A stretch of DNA of 49,384 nucleotides from assembly GCA_900315105.1 (NCBI GenBank), contig OMXX01000023.1, positions 1 through 49,384 of the forward strand. The letters are read 5' to 3'. This document shows positions 1-8,140 of the stretch, one piece after another (within the stretch, counting starts at the first letter, position 1; each line of letters opens with the position of its first letter). The translations under genes and the position numbers were made by a program. Below the pieces are notes generated by a model. It worked only from the letters and a program-made list of their open reading frames with translations. It searched no databases and was not told the DNA's origin. The stretch comes from an uncultured Prevotellaceae bacterium. Lineage in GTDB: Bacteria; Bacteroidota; Bacteroidia; Bacteroidales; Bacteroidaceae.

Positions 1-142
1 TTAATCACGCATCTATAGAATAACAGCCCTTACGGACTGCCCTATTAGGTGTCGGGCTTTCAGCCCTCGCAGTCTTGAATTCGTCGAACTCACGTTATTT
101 ATTACTATCAAACATCCTTCCCTTTGGGAAGGCTTGGTTAGG

Positions 143-1330
143 CTATTTCGCCATCTGATAAATCTTAATGACGTCTGCTTTCTTGAGGACTTTGAGACCG
201 CCAACGGTTGTTGTATCGCCGTTGGTACATTTATCTGCCATATCCTCAATCTCTGCATCGCTAATCTCCTTGCCTATGAGGGTGTGGATGTCAGTAGGCA
301 TACCGATAGAGTTGAAGAACTTCTCCATAGCCTGAATACCAGCCTCAGCAGCTTCAAGGTCGCTCATACCTGTTGTATCGATACACATCACATTACGTGC
401 GAAACGTGCAAAGCGTGGCATATTCTCCTCACGTGTATAGCGTGCCCAAGAGCCCCACATAGCTGCAAGACCAGCACCATGACTTACATCGAACATACCT
501 GAGAGTTCATGTTCAATACAATGTGTTGCCCAGTCGCCTGTCGTTCCGCAGCCGGTAAGGTCGTTGTGAGCCAATGTTCCTGCCCACATTACGTTGGCAC
601 GACTCTTATAGTCGGTAGGATTGTCGAGTGCCTTTCTGCCTTCTTTCATACAAGTGCGAAGAACAGCCTCTGCGATTGCGTCGGTTATCTCCATATCGTC
701 ATCCTTGCTGAAATAACGCTCCATAGTGTGCATCATCATATCTGTGATGCCACATGCTGTCTGCCATGCTGGTAGGGTGAAGGTCAGTTCCGGATTCATA
801 ATAGCGAACTTGCAGCGGAAATCATCCACGCAATAGTCTTTCTTCAACCAGCCCTTAACCTCATCATTTGTAATAACAGAGCCGTCGCTCATCTCGCTTC
901 CTGCTGCTGGTATGGTAAGGATACAACCTATTGGAAGGTACTTCGTTGCGTGGTCCTTATGTTCGTAGAGTGTCCATACATCGCCATCGTAGAAACGGCC
1001 AGAAGAGATAGCTTTACAAGAGTCGATAACAGAACCGCCACCTACAGCCAAGAGGAAGTCGATGTTCTCTGCCTTACAAAGCTCTATGCCTTTTCTTACG
1101 AGAGACAGACGTGGATTAGGCTTAACGCCTCCAAGTTTCACATATTCTATCCCGGCATCAGAGAGTTGCTTCTCAACTGTTGCTAAAAGACCGGATTTAA
1201 TGGCACTCTGGCCACCATAGTGTAAAAGGACTTTCTTACCTCCGTATTTCTTTACGAGAGAGGCAACTTCTTTCTCTGTGTCACGACCAAACACAACGTG
1301 TGTTGGTGCGTAGTACTTGAAATTTTGCAT
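143..1330 (-). CDS. Iron-containing alcohol dehydrogenase (BdhA/YqhD type)
   Basis: This 395-residue protein is an NAD(P)H-dependent, iron-type alcohol or aldehyde reductase of the butanol dehydrogenase/YqhD branch, a cytoplasmic enzyme that disposes of aldehydes or makes fermentative alcohols. The nucleotide-binding GGGSVID motif is at residues 97-103. The metal site is recognisable as D197, H201, H270 and H284 (ITDMMMH, DWATH and DVSHG motifs). Length is normal for the family and there is no signal peptide. It stands alone with its own promoter (-7 at 1385-1392). The downstream gene is outside the window. The substrate cannot be read from sequence. Confidence 0.95.
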   Translation of the reverse strand: MQNFKYYAPTHVVFGRDTEKEVASLVKKYGGKKVLLHYGGQSAIKSGLLATVEKQLSDAGIEYVKLGGVKPNPRLSLVRKGIELCKAENIDFLLAVGGGSVIDSCKAISSGRFYDGDVWTLYEHKDHATKYLPIGCILTIPAAGSEMSDGSVITNDEVKGWLKKDYCVDDFRCKFAIMNPELTFTLPAWQTACGITDMMMHTMERYFSKDDDMEITDAIAEAVLRTCMKEGRKALDNPTDYKSRANVMWAGTLAHNDLTGCGTTGDWATHCIEHELSGMFDVSHGAGLAAMWGSWARYTREENMPRFARFARNVMCIDTTGMSDLEAAEAGIQAMEKFFNSIGMPTDIHTLIGKEISDAEIEDMADKCTNGDTTTVGGLKVLKKADVIKIYQMAK

Positions 1331-1384
1331 GATTTTTCTTAGTAGAACTTTAATGTATGAATAAATTCATTTAGTTTCAGAGGA

Positions 1385-1416
1385 CAAAGATAGGCATTTT
1401 CAAGCAAAAATCCAAA
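1385..1416 (-). promoter_or_regulatory. Promoter of the alcohol dehydrogenase gene
   Basis: Reading the minus strand, TTTG (1413-1416), a 20-nt spacer and TATCTTTG (1385-1392) match the Bacteroidetes sigma-ABfr consensus TTTG-N19/20-TAnnTTTG. It lies 55 bp upstream of the ATG at 1330. Confidence 0.8.
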
Positions 1417-1420
1417 TTTT

Positions 1421-1951
1421 TTAGTGACAAAGTGATTTTAGAATCCTGTTCCTCACGGATTTCACGGCAGGAGGGTAGAAATCCATCTCCATAGCCTTGA
1501 GGGTTACGATGAGTTCGTTCATAAGCTCGGGATAGAACTTGCACATACGATAGGCAAGCTTCATGGCAAGAGACTGAACGCCAGGTGGTTCATCAATGGC
1601 TGTCATCTTCTCAAGACAGAAATCGAGGAAATCAGAACGGAGATCGTCTTCTTCCATTTTCAGCCGTTCTATGATGTTAAGAGTTAGACGGCATACGGAA
1701 GAGTTACTGGCTTTCATGGCAAGGTCTATCAACTCGTTATATATTGGCTGAAGCTGCGAGAGTTCGCTATCTGTAGCCTTTGTCATAGACCACAAGGCAT
1801 TTCGGGCCACATGATAGTCCTCGTCGTGCATATACAGCCTCATGAAGTTCACGAAATCGTTATGTTTCTTAACCTCATTATATAGGGTAAGAGCATCATT
1901 TTCCCGGTATGTGCCGATAAGCGGTAAGGAATGGTATGATTTTTCTTCCAT
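1421..1951 (-). CDS. Conserved hypothetical protein, helical-repeat-like
   Basis: A 176-residue cytoplasmic protein with no signal peptide or membrane segment. It is almost entirely predicted helix, with recurring helical pairs (for example LAMKLAYRMCKFYPELMNEL near residues 126-146) that resemble a short HEAT-type solenoid. Similar proteins occur in Bacteroidales, but I know of no assigned function. Its ATG shares one base with the stop of the upstream gene (TAATG arrangement at 1951), so the two are translationally coupled. A scaffold or protein-binding role is only a guess. Confidence 0.75.
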   Translation of the reverse strand: MEEKSYHSLPLIGTYRENDALTLYNEVKKHNDFVNFMRLYMHDEDYHVARNALWSMTKATDSELSQLQPIYNELIDLAMKASNSSVCRLTLNIIERLKMEEDDLRSDFLDFCLEKMTAIDEPPGVQSLAMKLAYRMCKFYPELMNELIVTLKAMEMDFYPPAVKSVRNRILKSLCH

Positions 1952-2202
1952 TATTGTTCCAACATTTTTTCCAAGGTTTCTACGGCATCAAGCAATTCCT
2001 CTGCAAAAGTGGTGTGGCTATGCAGAAAGTGAGGCTTTCCCTTTGCGAGACTTGAGTATAGTTCCTTGTTCATATTATCAACATAGTCGCCAATGGCATA
2101 TTCTATATCATCCTTCTGCCAATCCAACGTAGAATATTGGTATATCCGTTGTTTCTGATGAAAGAAACAGAAAGCTGATTCTATTGCGTCTTTTGTAATC
2201 AT
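1951..2202 (-). CDS. Hypothetical protein, 83 aa
   Basis: A small soluble protein starting MITKDAIESAFCFFHQKQR. I place the start at 2202 because further upstream the frame runs into the 21-bp tandem repeat at 2221-2292, which would encode an artificial repetitive IHITLYT peptide. The stop overlaps the start of the 176-residue gene by one base, implying co-expression. The sequence looks globular and helical, with no motif I recognise. It probably works with its partner gene. Confidence 0.7.
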   Translation of the reverse strand: MITKDAIESAFCFFHQKQRIYQYSTLDWQKDDIEYAIGDYVDNMNKELYSSLAKGKPHFLHSHTTFAEELLDAVETLEKMLEQ

Positions 2203-2220
2203 GATTTTCGAAAGATTATA

Positions 2221-2392
2221 GTAGATAGTGTAAAGTGTAATGTGGATAGTGTAAAGTGTAATGTGGATAGTGTAAAGTGTAATGTAGATAGTATTATTCG
2301 TAAAATGCCAAATGAACATTCTACATTACCCTTTACTCTTTACTCTTTACCCTTAGCTCTTTACCCTTTACTCTTTACCCTTTTTCAAGCAT
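2221..2392. repeat. 21-bp tandem repeat followed by a complementary pyrimidine-rich tract
   Basis: Three tandem copies of a 21-bp unit (2221-2241, 2242-2262, 2263-2283; core GATAGTGTAAAGTGTAAT) plus a partial fourth are followed at 2321-2392 by CTACATTACCC and repeated CTCTTTACC. The second part is roughly the reverse complement of the first, so transcripts on either strand could fold into a long imperfect hairpin. It sits between the 66-residue gene and the 83-residue gene. Confidence 0.8.
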
Positions 2393-2585
2393 CATACCCT
2401 ATGGGCCTAAATTGCTTCTGCTCCTCGCTATATACATATTCATTCTGAAGCAGGTAATCCTTTATCTCTTCAGGTTCACGACTAAAACTATAGCATAGAG
2501 ATTCGAGAGAATCGAATTCCTCATCGCGCAAAAGCATATTTATGCTTGAAACCAATATTGCCGGATCTTTTGGTAGATATTCCAT
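2385..2585 (-). CDS. DUF4250-like small protein
   Basis: A 66-residue protein starting MEYLPKDPAILVSSINMLLRDEE. The pattern PKDP-x-(I/L)L-x-S-x-(I/V)N-x2-LRDE, followed by a second half with YSEEQKQF, is what I know as the DUF4250 family. It is widespread in Bacteroidetes and Firmicutes and of unknown function, possibly a small helix-turn-helix-like fold. It probably heads the leftward group with the 83- and 176-residue genes, although the repeat array lies between. Its last codons overlap the pyrimidine-rich repeat tract. Confidence 0.75.
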   Translation of the reverse strand: MEYLPKDPAILVSSINMLLRDEEFDSLESLCYSFSREPEEIKDYLLQNEYVYSEEQKQFRPIGYDA

Positions 2586-2642
2586 AATGATTATGCTACA
2601 AAGAGTAGCATGATTGATTTGTTATTTTATTTTATTTATTAA

Positions 2643-4388
2643 TTAGAAAGGAATCCATAAAATATATTTACTTTTGACCTTATGAAGTGGTTCATTCTCT
2701 ACGTTTGAAACCATTGCAGGAGTGTATTTTGGCAATAATCTTGCCAGTCTCAATGCTTCTTCCTTCATTTCGTTAGTAGCGGAAGTCCAATCATCTATTA
2801 TCTCAAAATCAGAAATTGAACCATCAATATCTACAAAGCACTCTATGGCCACTCTTCCATTATGGGATTCTGGAATACGACGATTTTCTTTTATGAGTTT
2901 ATACTCGTCATGGAAATCTGCTATTTTTGCCCGAAGAGAATTGTATATTTGAGTACGTGTAAATATGTGATTTTCAGGCTCAAAGCTCTTCTTTACCTGT
3001 ACTATATATTTTGTAAATTCTTCATCTACCTTTTCTGATGTTACAATCCTGTTTGGGAATATCTTTTCCAGTTTTTCCTTAACCCCGTCATTGTTCTTTG
3101 AAACTTCAAGCTTAATTCTGTCAATTCTCAGATTACCAAACCAATCAGGAAACTTGATGTCGTCTTTTAAAAGTGTTAGGGAAATAGATGGTTCATACTC
3201 GATGCTTTGCAGTAAATCGGGAATCTCATGTACTTGAATTGTATTCTCTGTTATAGCTTCCAACTCAAGCTGTATGTTTTTCTCGCATACCATCCACCCT
3301 AATTTGGGACGCATGGTATTGGTCGTAGAATCAACCTCAATACCCACGAAACCGCACAGCATCTCCATTGGAGTTGTTGTGCTCTTTTGTGTGTTTTTAT
3401 ACTGGAAATCAATACTTAGCATCTGTGCAGGCATATCGGAATCACATAGAATCTCTTTTGGGGTTCTCTCTCCTTTCTTAGTGTATGGCATCAATTTAAG
3501 AAACCAACCATCAAGTTTTGTTCCATTTTTAGAACCGCAACTGCTTCTTCTAAGTTCATCTACACGTTTTTGCTTGACTATACTCTGCCAGAATGCCTTG
3601 TCAACCTTTCCCTCGGAAGCCTTTACAAATTCATTAAGAATAGGTACGAGATCATCCACCCACCAGTCGAGGTCGTATTTTCTCAGTTGCTCGGTTTTCT
3701 TCAATACCTTTTGCCAGTCCTCTGGAGTACCTTCAATAGTAATACTTGGAATACCACATAAATAATGGATTTCATAATTTAAGAAAGCCTTAACAGAACT
3801 CATCAATGTCATCTGTGATACTATGCGTGCTGTCTTGTCAGTTGTGCTGAAATCTGCTCGCATCACATCAGCAAGATTGTCCTTGGTGTTTTCGGTAATC
3901 TGTTTCTCGAAAGTATCAAGAAGTTCGTCCCATTTCACGTTAGGTGAATGCAAATCCTCCTTGGTTATCACAGAAAGGGTAATCTTGCCTTTCTCGTGAT
4001 ATACAATTCTGTCACGCAAAGCCTCTGGATTATTGTTGACGTGCTGACTGAATCCCTGTGCTATGACATTCCAGATAATGTCAGGCGACAGAATAACAGA
4101 ATGATGGCCGGCATAAGCTTGAACCATACATTTGAAGAAATTATCTTGTCCGAGATTACATAGATCTTCGTTTTCAAAGCTATACGCAATGGTTTTGTTT
4201 ACCTTATTCTCGCTAGCCCATTGTTTGGCAATAAGTTCACCAGATAGTATTTCAAATTTTTTTTCGGGGGCTGGGAGATTCTCGTCAACTACGAATGTAT
4301 GTTTATCGTCAGTCTGCTGTGAAACGCCTTGTTTCGCAGAACAAGATAAAGTCACGGCTAAAAACAAAAGAACGAAGTAATGTCTCAT
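2643..4388 (-). CDS. DUF4419-like lipoprotein with TonB-C-like tail
   Basis: A 581-residue protein. The start at 4388 gives a proper lipoprotein signal (MRHYFVLLFLAVTLSCSAK, predicted acylated Cys in LSC), which an upstream in-frame ATG would spoil. The middle, with HHSVILSPDIIWNVIAQGF and later DGWFLKLMPY, resembles DUF4419, a domain of unknown function also found in eukaryotes. The last about 90 residues (GRVAIECFVDIDGSISDF through PKYTPAM) look like the TonB C-terminal or energy-transducer-like domain that Bacteroidetes often append to periplasmic proteins. Probably anchored in the outer membrane or periplasm. A good promoter precedes it, and the role is unknown. Confidence 0.8.
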   Translation of the reverse strand: MRHYFVLLFLAVTLSCSAKQGVSQQTDDKHTFVVDENLPAPEKKFEILSGELIAKQWASENKVNKTIAYSFENEDLCNLGQDNFFKCMVQAYAGHHSVILSPDIIWNVIAQGFSQHVNNNPEALRDRIVYHEKGKITLSVITKEDLHSPNVKWDELLDTFEKQITENTKDNLADVMRADFSTTDKTARIVSQMTLMSSVKAFLNYEIHYLCGIPSITIEGTPEDWQKVLKKTEQLRKYDLDWWVDDLVPILNEFVKASEGKVDKAFWQSIVKQKRVDELRRSSCGSKNGTKLDGWFLKLMPYTKKGERTPKEILCDSDMPAQMLSIDFQYKNTQKSTTTPMEMLCGFVGIEVDSTTNTMRPKLGWMVCEKNIQLELEAITENTIQVHEIPDLLQSIEYEPSISLTLLKDDIKFPDWFGNLRIDRIKLEVSKNNDGVKEKLEKIFPNRIVTSEKVDEEFTKYIVQVKKSFEPENHIFTRTQIYNSLRAKIADFHDEYKLIKENRRIPESHNGRVAIECFVDIDGSISDFEIIDDWTSATNEMKEEALRLARLLPKYTPAMVSNVENEPLHKVKSKYILWIPF

Positions 4389-4416
4389 ATAGATTTGATT
4401 ATTATTATTGCGTTGG

Positions 4417-4447
4417 CAAAAGTACAAAATAATTATGATATTACAAA
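4417..4447 (-). promoter_or_regulatory. Promoter of the DUF4419-like gene
   Basis: On the minus strand TTTG (4444-4447), 19 nt and TACTTTTG (4417-4424) give an exact Bacteroidetes-type match, 28 bp upstream of the ATG at 4388. Confidence 0.85.
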
Positions 4448-4528
4448 AGGAAACGTGTGAAAAGTTTTTGTGAGTCCCCTACAATCTGTATGTAAAGACG
4501 TTGATTCATACCTCATCCTCCGTAGATG

Positions 4529-4616
4529 CTCCATCGATACTCCATCGATACTCCATCGATGGTCCATCGTTTCGATGGAGAATCGATGGAGTATCGATGG
4601 ACTTACGATGGAGTAT
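4529..4616. repeat. CCATCGAT hairpin repeat
   Basis: CTCCATCGATA-type units repeated on the left (from 4529) face TCGATGGAGTA-type units on the right (to 4616) around the centre CCATCG-TTT-CGATGG. The result is an approximately 40-bp imperfect hairpin with internal direct repeats, lying between two divergent promoters. Confidence 0.85.
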
Positions 4617-4670
4617 CATAAGCAAAATTATATACCCAAGTTGCTTTTTCCTTTGAAACAAGGAAGAAAA

Positions 4671-4701
4671 TTTGGTGATTTAATTATTTTTTATACTTTT
4701 G
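4671..4701 (+). promoter_or_regulatory. Promoter of the DUF4424-like gene
   Basis: TTTG (4671-4674), 19 nt and TACTTTTG (4694-4701) fit the Bacteroidetes consensus exactly. The ATG follows 29 bp later at 4731, which supports that start over an ATG-like upstream extension. Confidence 0.85.
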
Positions 4702-4730
4702 CTAGCGAAAATCAAAAAATAAGAATCATA

Positions 4731-5960
4731 ATGAAATATATATCACTAACAATCTTGATGTTGCTATCAACATTATTCGGAAAAGCAAATGATGGCGTAT
4801 ATTATGCTTCAGGTTCAGGTTTGGTTCCTGTTCAAGAAACTGACATTTCAGTTGCAAAGGAAATTCTGACAATTACGATTGGAAAAGATAGCTTCGCAAT
4901 TGTTGATGTATATTATGAGTTTATGAATAACAGTGATACTAAGACTGTTAAAATGGCATTTGAAGCTCCCGGTCCTGATGAAGATTTGGCTCCTCTGAAT
5001 AATAATGGTATTCATCCGTTTATTCATGACTTTACAGTAATGATGAATGGCGAAAAATTAAGTCATGAGAATGCTGTTATTGCTGATACTTTGTCGCCGA
5101 AGCCTGAGTTGCTTGTTGAATATTCATATGCTTATTACTTTGATGCTACCTTTAAAAAAGGCAAAAATATTGTGCATCATACATATAGGTATCACATGGG
5201 CTATACATCAGAAAAGAAATTTCTTATAATGTATAGGTTGAGTCCTGCAACACGTTGGGCAAACCATCAGATTGATGATTTTACATTAAGGATAAAGACT
5301 GAAGATCATACGAGTTATTTTCTTCCAGGAGAACTATGGAAAGGTTCTTCGTTTGTTATGTATCCTGATGGACAAGATAAAATATTTTGTTATGGCGAAG
5401 GTAGTTGTGTTTTTGTTGATTTTCAGGCTCCATCTCAGTATATGGAATGGCATTCAGAAAATTTCCGTCCAGAAATGGATTTAGCTATTACTTCTCCAGA
5501 GGAAGTTAGCCCTGTTGAAGGTATTTATCCTAATTGTGCATGGGTGGTAGAAAACGATAAAGGAGAGGTTGTTGGTCGTTTTATGGGTGATTGTGGCGAT
5601 TCTTATTTTGTTATGGTTCAGGATTATGGAAGAGTTTCAAAGGATGGTCACAAGGCGGTAGAATATAGAGCGAAAGATGGAAAGGGCTGTGTCTGGATAT
5701 CTTCTGAAGTTAAATATACGATAAAGAATGGGGAAAAGAAAAAAATCGTAAATGTGAGAGCATTGCCAAGTATGAAAAGTCGTGTAATTGGCACTATATC
5801 TGAATTGTATGGAGATATGCCAAGTCCTGTAGATTGTCTGGGATATGTCCCTTCTCAGGACGATTATAGTACAGATGATTGGTTTAAAGTGAAAGTTGAT
5901 GGAAAAATCGGGTATGTTAGAGATGATCTTATGTATTGGGATTGTATAAATACATTCTAA
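4731..5960 (+). CDS. Secreted DUF4424-like protein with C-terminal SH3b-like domain
   Basis: A 409-residue exported protein. Residues 1-20 form a signal peptide (MKYISLTILMLLSTLFGKAN). The following DGVYYASGSGLVPVQETDIS stretch and the beta-rich middle resemble DUF4424. The last about 75 residues (VNVRALPSMKSRVIGTI through DGKIGYVRDDLM) look like a bacterial SH3 domain, often used to bind cell-wall or other peptides. The start follows a good promoter. Its stop overlaps the stop of the convergent aat gene by 4 bp. Function is unknown; an envelope-binding role is inferred only from the SH3-like tail. Confidence 0.8.
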   Translation: MKYISLTILMLLSTLFGKANDGVYYASGSGLVPVQETDISVAKEILTITIGKDSFAIVDVYYEFMNNSDTKTVKMAFEAPGPDEDLAPLNNNGIHPFIHDFTVMMNGEKLSHENAVIADTLSPKPELLVEYSYAYYFDATFKKGKNIVHHTYRYHMGYTSEKKFLIMYRLSPATRWANHQIDDFTLRIKTEDHTSYFLPGELWKGSSFVMYPDGQDKIFCYGEGSCVFVDFQAPSQYMEWHSENFRPEMDLAITSPEEVSPVEGIYPNCAWVVENDKGEVVGRFMGDCGDSYFVMVQDYGRVSKDGHKAVEYRAKDGKGCVWISSEVKYTIKNGEKKKIVNVRALPSMKSRVIGTISELYGDMPSPVDCLGYVPSQDDYSTDDWFKVKVDGKIGYVRDDLMYWDCINTF

Positions 5961-6610
5961 GCCCTGAGATATGTCATATATTCATCGTATGTGATATGTC
6001 TGCCACCCATAGTTAGGAGATGGGGAGTTTCAAACTGGCAGTCGATTATGCCGCCAAAAGGCTTTAGCTGCTCTGCAAGATAGATTAAAGCGAGTTTTGA
6101 TGCATTTGGCACGAGGGAGAACATACTCTCGCCAAAGAAGTTGTAGTTGATGTTGATGCCATACAAACCTCCAACGAGATTACCTTCCTTATCCCATACC
6201 TCAACGGAGGCAGCAAGACCAAGTTCGTACATCTTTTTGTAGGCATTAATCATGTCGTTGCCAAGCCAAGCTCCAACCTGTTCGTTGCGCTTGTCAGCCT
6301 TGCTGCAATTCTCTATTACCTTGTCAAATGCTTGATTTATTGTCGTTTTGTATGTGCCTTTCTTTATTAGTTGGCGCATGGAATGGCTGATGTGTATTTC
6401 CTTTGGGAAGATTACAAAGCGGTCGAGAGGACACCACCACATGATTTCCTCGCTTTCCTTATAGCCATACCAAGGGAATATGCCGTTGTTGTATGCGGTA
6501 ATGAGACGCTCAGGAGACAAGTCGCCTCCTATGGCTATCAATCCGTCATCCTCACCAAAATGAGGATCGGGAAATATGTTGGGTTTATCATCGAGAAGAC
6601 GAAAAAGCAT
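5957..6610 (-). CDS. aat: Leucyl/phenylalanyl-tRNA-protein transferase
   Basis: A 217-residue enzyme that transfers Leu or Phe from aminoacyl-tRNA to the N-terminus of proteins beginning with Arg or Lys, marking them for ClpAP degradation (N-degron pathway). Diagnostic family segments are FPDPHFGEDDGLIAIGGDL near residues 13-31, NGIFPWY near 42-48, WWCPLDRF near 58-65 and the GESMFS motif. Length is typical and it is cytoplasmic. The gene is monocistronic, with a promoter at 6679-6710 and an unusual heptad-like repeat in its leader. It overlaps the convergent gene by 4 bp. Confidence 0.97.
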   Translation of the reverse strand: MLFRLLDDKPNIFPDPHFGEDDGLIAIGGDLSPERLITAYNNGIFPWYGYKESEEIMWWCPLDRFVIFPKEIHISHSMRQLIKKGTYKTTINQAFDKVIENCSKADKRNEQVGAWLGNDMINAYKKMYELGLAASVEVWDKEGNLVGGLYGININYNFFGESMFSLVPNASKLALIYLAEQLKPFGGIIDCQFETPHLLTMGGRHITYDEYMTYLRA

Positions 6611-6618
6611 CTATGGAA

Positions 6619-6672
6619 TTTACTATTTAACTATTTACTATGTACTATTTAACTATGTACTATTTACTATTT
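6619..6672. repeat. ACTATTTA-type short repeat (left copy)
   Basis: A run of TACTATTTAACTATTTACTATGT-like units in 7-9 bp steps. The reverse complement matches the run at 7341-7410, so the two form an inverted pair flanking the phosphodiesterase gene. It lies in the aat 5' leader, between its promoter and ATG. Confidence 0.85.
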
Positions 6673-6678
6673 TAAGGG

Positions 6679-6710
6679 CAAAATTACGTATTTTTCTGTG
6701 CTTTTACAAG
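6679..6710 (-). promoter_or_regulatory. Promoter of aat
   Basis: On the minus strand CTTG (6707-6710), 20 nt and TAATTTTG (6679-6686). The -7 element is a full match and the -33 element differs by one base. The leader to the ATG at 6610 consists largely of short repeats. Confidence 0.65.
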
Positions 6711-6757
6711 GAAAAGCGTGTAGAAATTTAATAAAAGATTATTTCTTGCTATTCTAT

Positions 6758-6789
6758 CTTGTTTATTTGCCGAATTATTTGTATTTTTG
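6758..6789 (+). promoter_or_regulatory. Promoter of the phosphodiesterase gene
   Basis: TATTTTTG at 6782-6789 matches TAnnTTTG. A weak -33 element (CTTG, 6758-6761) lies 20 nt upstream. The ATG is at 6804, only about 14 bp after the -7 element, so the transcript leader would be very short. Confidence 0.6.
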
Positions 6790-6803
6790 TAGGCAAATAT
6801 AAT

Positions 6804-7301
6804 ATGAAACGTATAGGACTTCTTTCTGATACCCATTCACATTGGGATGAGCGTTACGCAAAGCATTTTGCCGAGTGTGACGAGATCTGGCATGTAGGTG
6901 ATATGGGAACGCTTGAGATTGCTGATAAACTAAGGGCCGTTGCACCTCTTCGTGCTGTATATGGCAATATAGACGGTACGGATGTAAGACGAGAGTTTCC
7001 TGAGATTCAGCGATTTATGTGCGAGGATGTGGATGTTCTTATGAAGCATATTGGTGGCTATCCGGGAAAGTATGACCGTAGTATCTTTCACGAGATAATG
7101 ACAAATCCGCCACGACTCTTCATTTCCGGACATTCGCATATCCTGAAGGTTATGATGGATAAGAGACTCGGTTGTCTGCATATCAATCCCGGAGCAGCAG
7201 GATTATACGGACAACAGCCAGTTCGTACTCTCATCCGCTTTGTAATAGACGGAGATGCAATAAAGGATTTGGAGATAATAGAATTGAATGAACAAGTTTA
7301 A
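6804..7301 (+). CDS. YfcE/MJ0936-family metallophosphodiesterase
   Basis: A 165-residue cytoplasmic calcineurin-like phosphoesterase. The metal and catalytic motifs are all present: D9-x-H11 (SDTH), G32-D33, G54-N55 and the C-terminal GHSH. Family members cleave phosphodiesters in the presence of Mn2+, but the physiological substrate is usually unknown. The start at 6804 is chosen because the sequence MKRIGLLSDTH is the canonical N-terminus and a promoter lies just upstream. Inverted copies of a short repeat flank the gene (6619-6672 and 7341-7410). Confidence 0.92.
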   Translation: MKRIGLLSDTHSHWDERYAKHFAECDEIWHVGDMGTLEIADKLRAVAPLRAVYGNIDGTDVRREFPEIQRFMCEDVDVLMKHIGGYPGKYDRSIFHEIMTNPPRLFISGHSHILKVMMDKRLGCLHINPGAAGLYGQQPVRTLIRFVIDGDAIKDLEIIELNEQV

Positions 7302-7340
7302 CGTACTATTGGAAGATATTTATATTTTTCGCAAAGCGCA

Positions 7341-7410
7341 AATAGTAAATGCCTGTGGCGAAAGTAAATAGTAAATAAATAGTACATAGTAAATAGTTAA
7401 ATAGTAAATA
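7341..7410. repeat. TAGTAAATA-type short repeat (right copy)
   Basis: Repeated AATAGTAAATA / AGTACATAGTA units, the reverse complement of the run at 6619-6672. It ends 6 bp before the start of the polysaccharide deacetylase gene and so forms its leader. Confidence 0.85.
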
Positions 7411-7416
7411 TCATTT

Positions 7417-8085
7417 ATGAAAAGAACAATAATATCTTTAATGTCGTTTCTTATGTGCTCAGCAGCATTTAGTCAGAGTAAACTTGTGGCATTGAGCTTT
7501 GATGATGGTCCTAATACCACGACCACCGTACAGATGCTCGATGTATTGAAAAAGCATAATGTCAAGGCTTCATTCTTCGTTATTGGCAAGAATATCAACG
7601 AAGAGAGTGCAAAGGTGATGGTTCGTGCTCATAATGAAGGGCATGACATAGAGAATCACAGCAAGACGCACTCTAATATGCCAACGCTAAGTGCAGATTC
7701 CATAAAGTCAGAGATAGAATTCACATCAGCCTTGGTTGCAAAGTATGTTGGTGAACGTCCTCAGTTGTTCCGTCCGCCTTATATTGCTTTAAACCAGACT
7801 ATGTATGATAATATCGACCTTACCTTTATCTGTGGTGAGGGTTCAAATGACTGGGAAGACAACGTATCTGCGGATCAGCGTGTAGAGAAGATCCTCGCTG
7901 CCGCTAAGGATGGTCTTATATATCTTCTGCATGATTTTGAAGGTAATAGCAAAACAGTAGAGGCTGTTGACCGTATTATCCCGATTCTTAAGGAACGTGG
8001 CTATACATTCGTAACTGTTCGTGAACTTATGAAGCAGAAGAAGTTAAAACCGCAACGAGGCGTTATCTACACCCATATTCAATAA
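7417..8085 (+). CDS. Secreted polysaccharide deacetylase (NodB homology domain)
   Basis: A 222-residue exported carbohydrate esterase 4-type enzyme that removes N- or O-acetyl groups from polysaccharides such as peptidoglycan, chitin or xylan. A signal peptide covers residues 1-20 (cleavage near FSQ-SK). The NodB motifs follow: SFDDGP with D29/D30, the metal motif H81-SKT-H85, and RPPY at 119-122. The arm ends with LLHDF near residue 172. Length is short but complete for a lone NodB domain. A strong terminator follows. The substrate is undetermined. Confidence 0.93.
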   Translation: MKRTIISLMSFLMCSAAFSQSKLVALSFDDGPNTTTTVQMLDVLKKHNVKASFFVIGKNINEESAKVMVRAHNEGHDIENHSKTHSNMPTLSADSIKSEIEFTSALVAKYVGERPQLFRPPYIALNQTMYDNIDLTFICGEGSNDWEDNVSADQRVEKILAAAKDGLIYLLHDFEGNSKTVEAVDRIIPILKERGYTFVTVRELMKQKKLKPQRGVIYTHIQ

Positions 8086-8091
8086 AAGAAC

Positions 8092-8128
8092 AAGCAGAGC
8101 CCGAATAGTTTGAGCTCTGCTTTTTTAT
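8092..8128 (+). terminator. Rho-independent terminator after the deacetylase gene
   Basis: AAGCAGAGC (8092-8100) pairs with GCTCTGCTT (8114-8122) around a 13-nt loop, followed by a T-run. Confidence 0.9.
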
Positions 8129-8140
8129 TAATCAAATCTG

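Larger units (their letters stand above)
4389..4730. other. Divergent intergenic region with two promoters and a hairpin repeat
   Basis: This 342-bp gap separates the divergent DUF4419-like and DUF4424-like genes. It holds a minus-strand promoter near the left end, a plus-strand promoter near the right end, and between them the CCATCGAT hairpin. I see no small gene in it. Confidence 0.7.
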
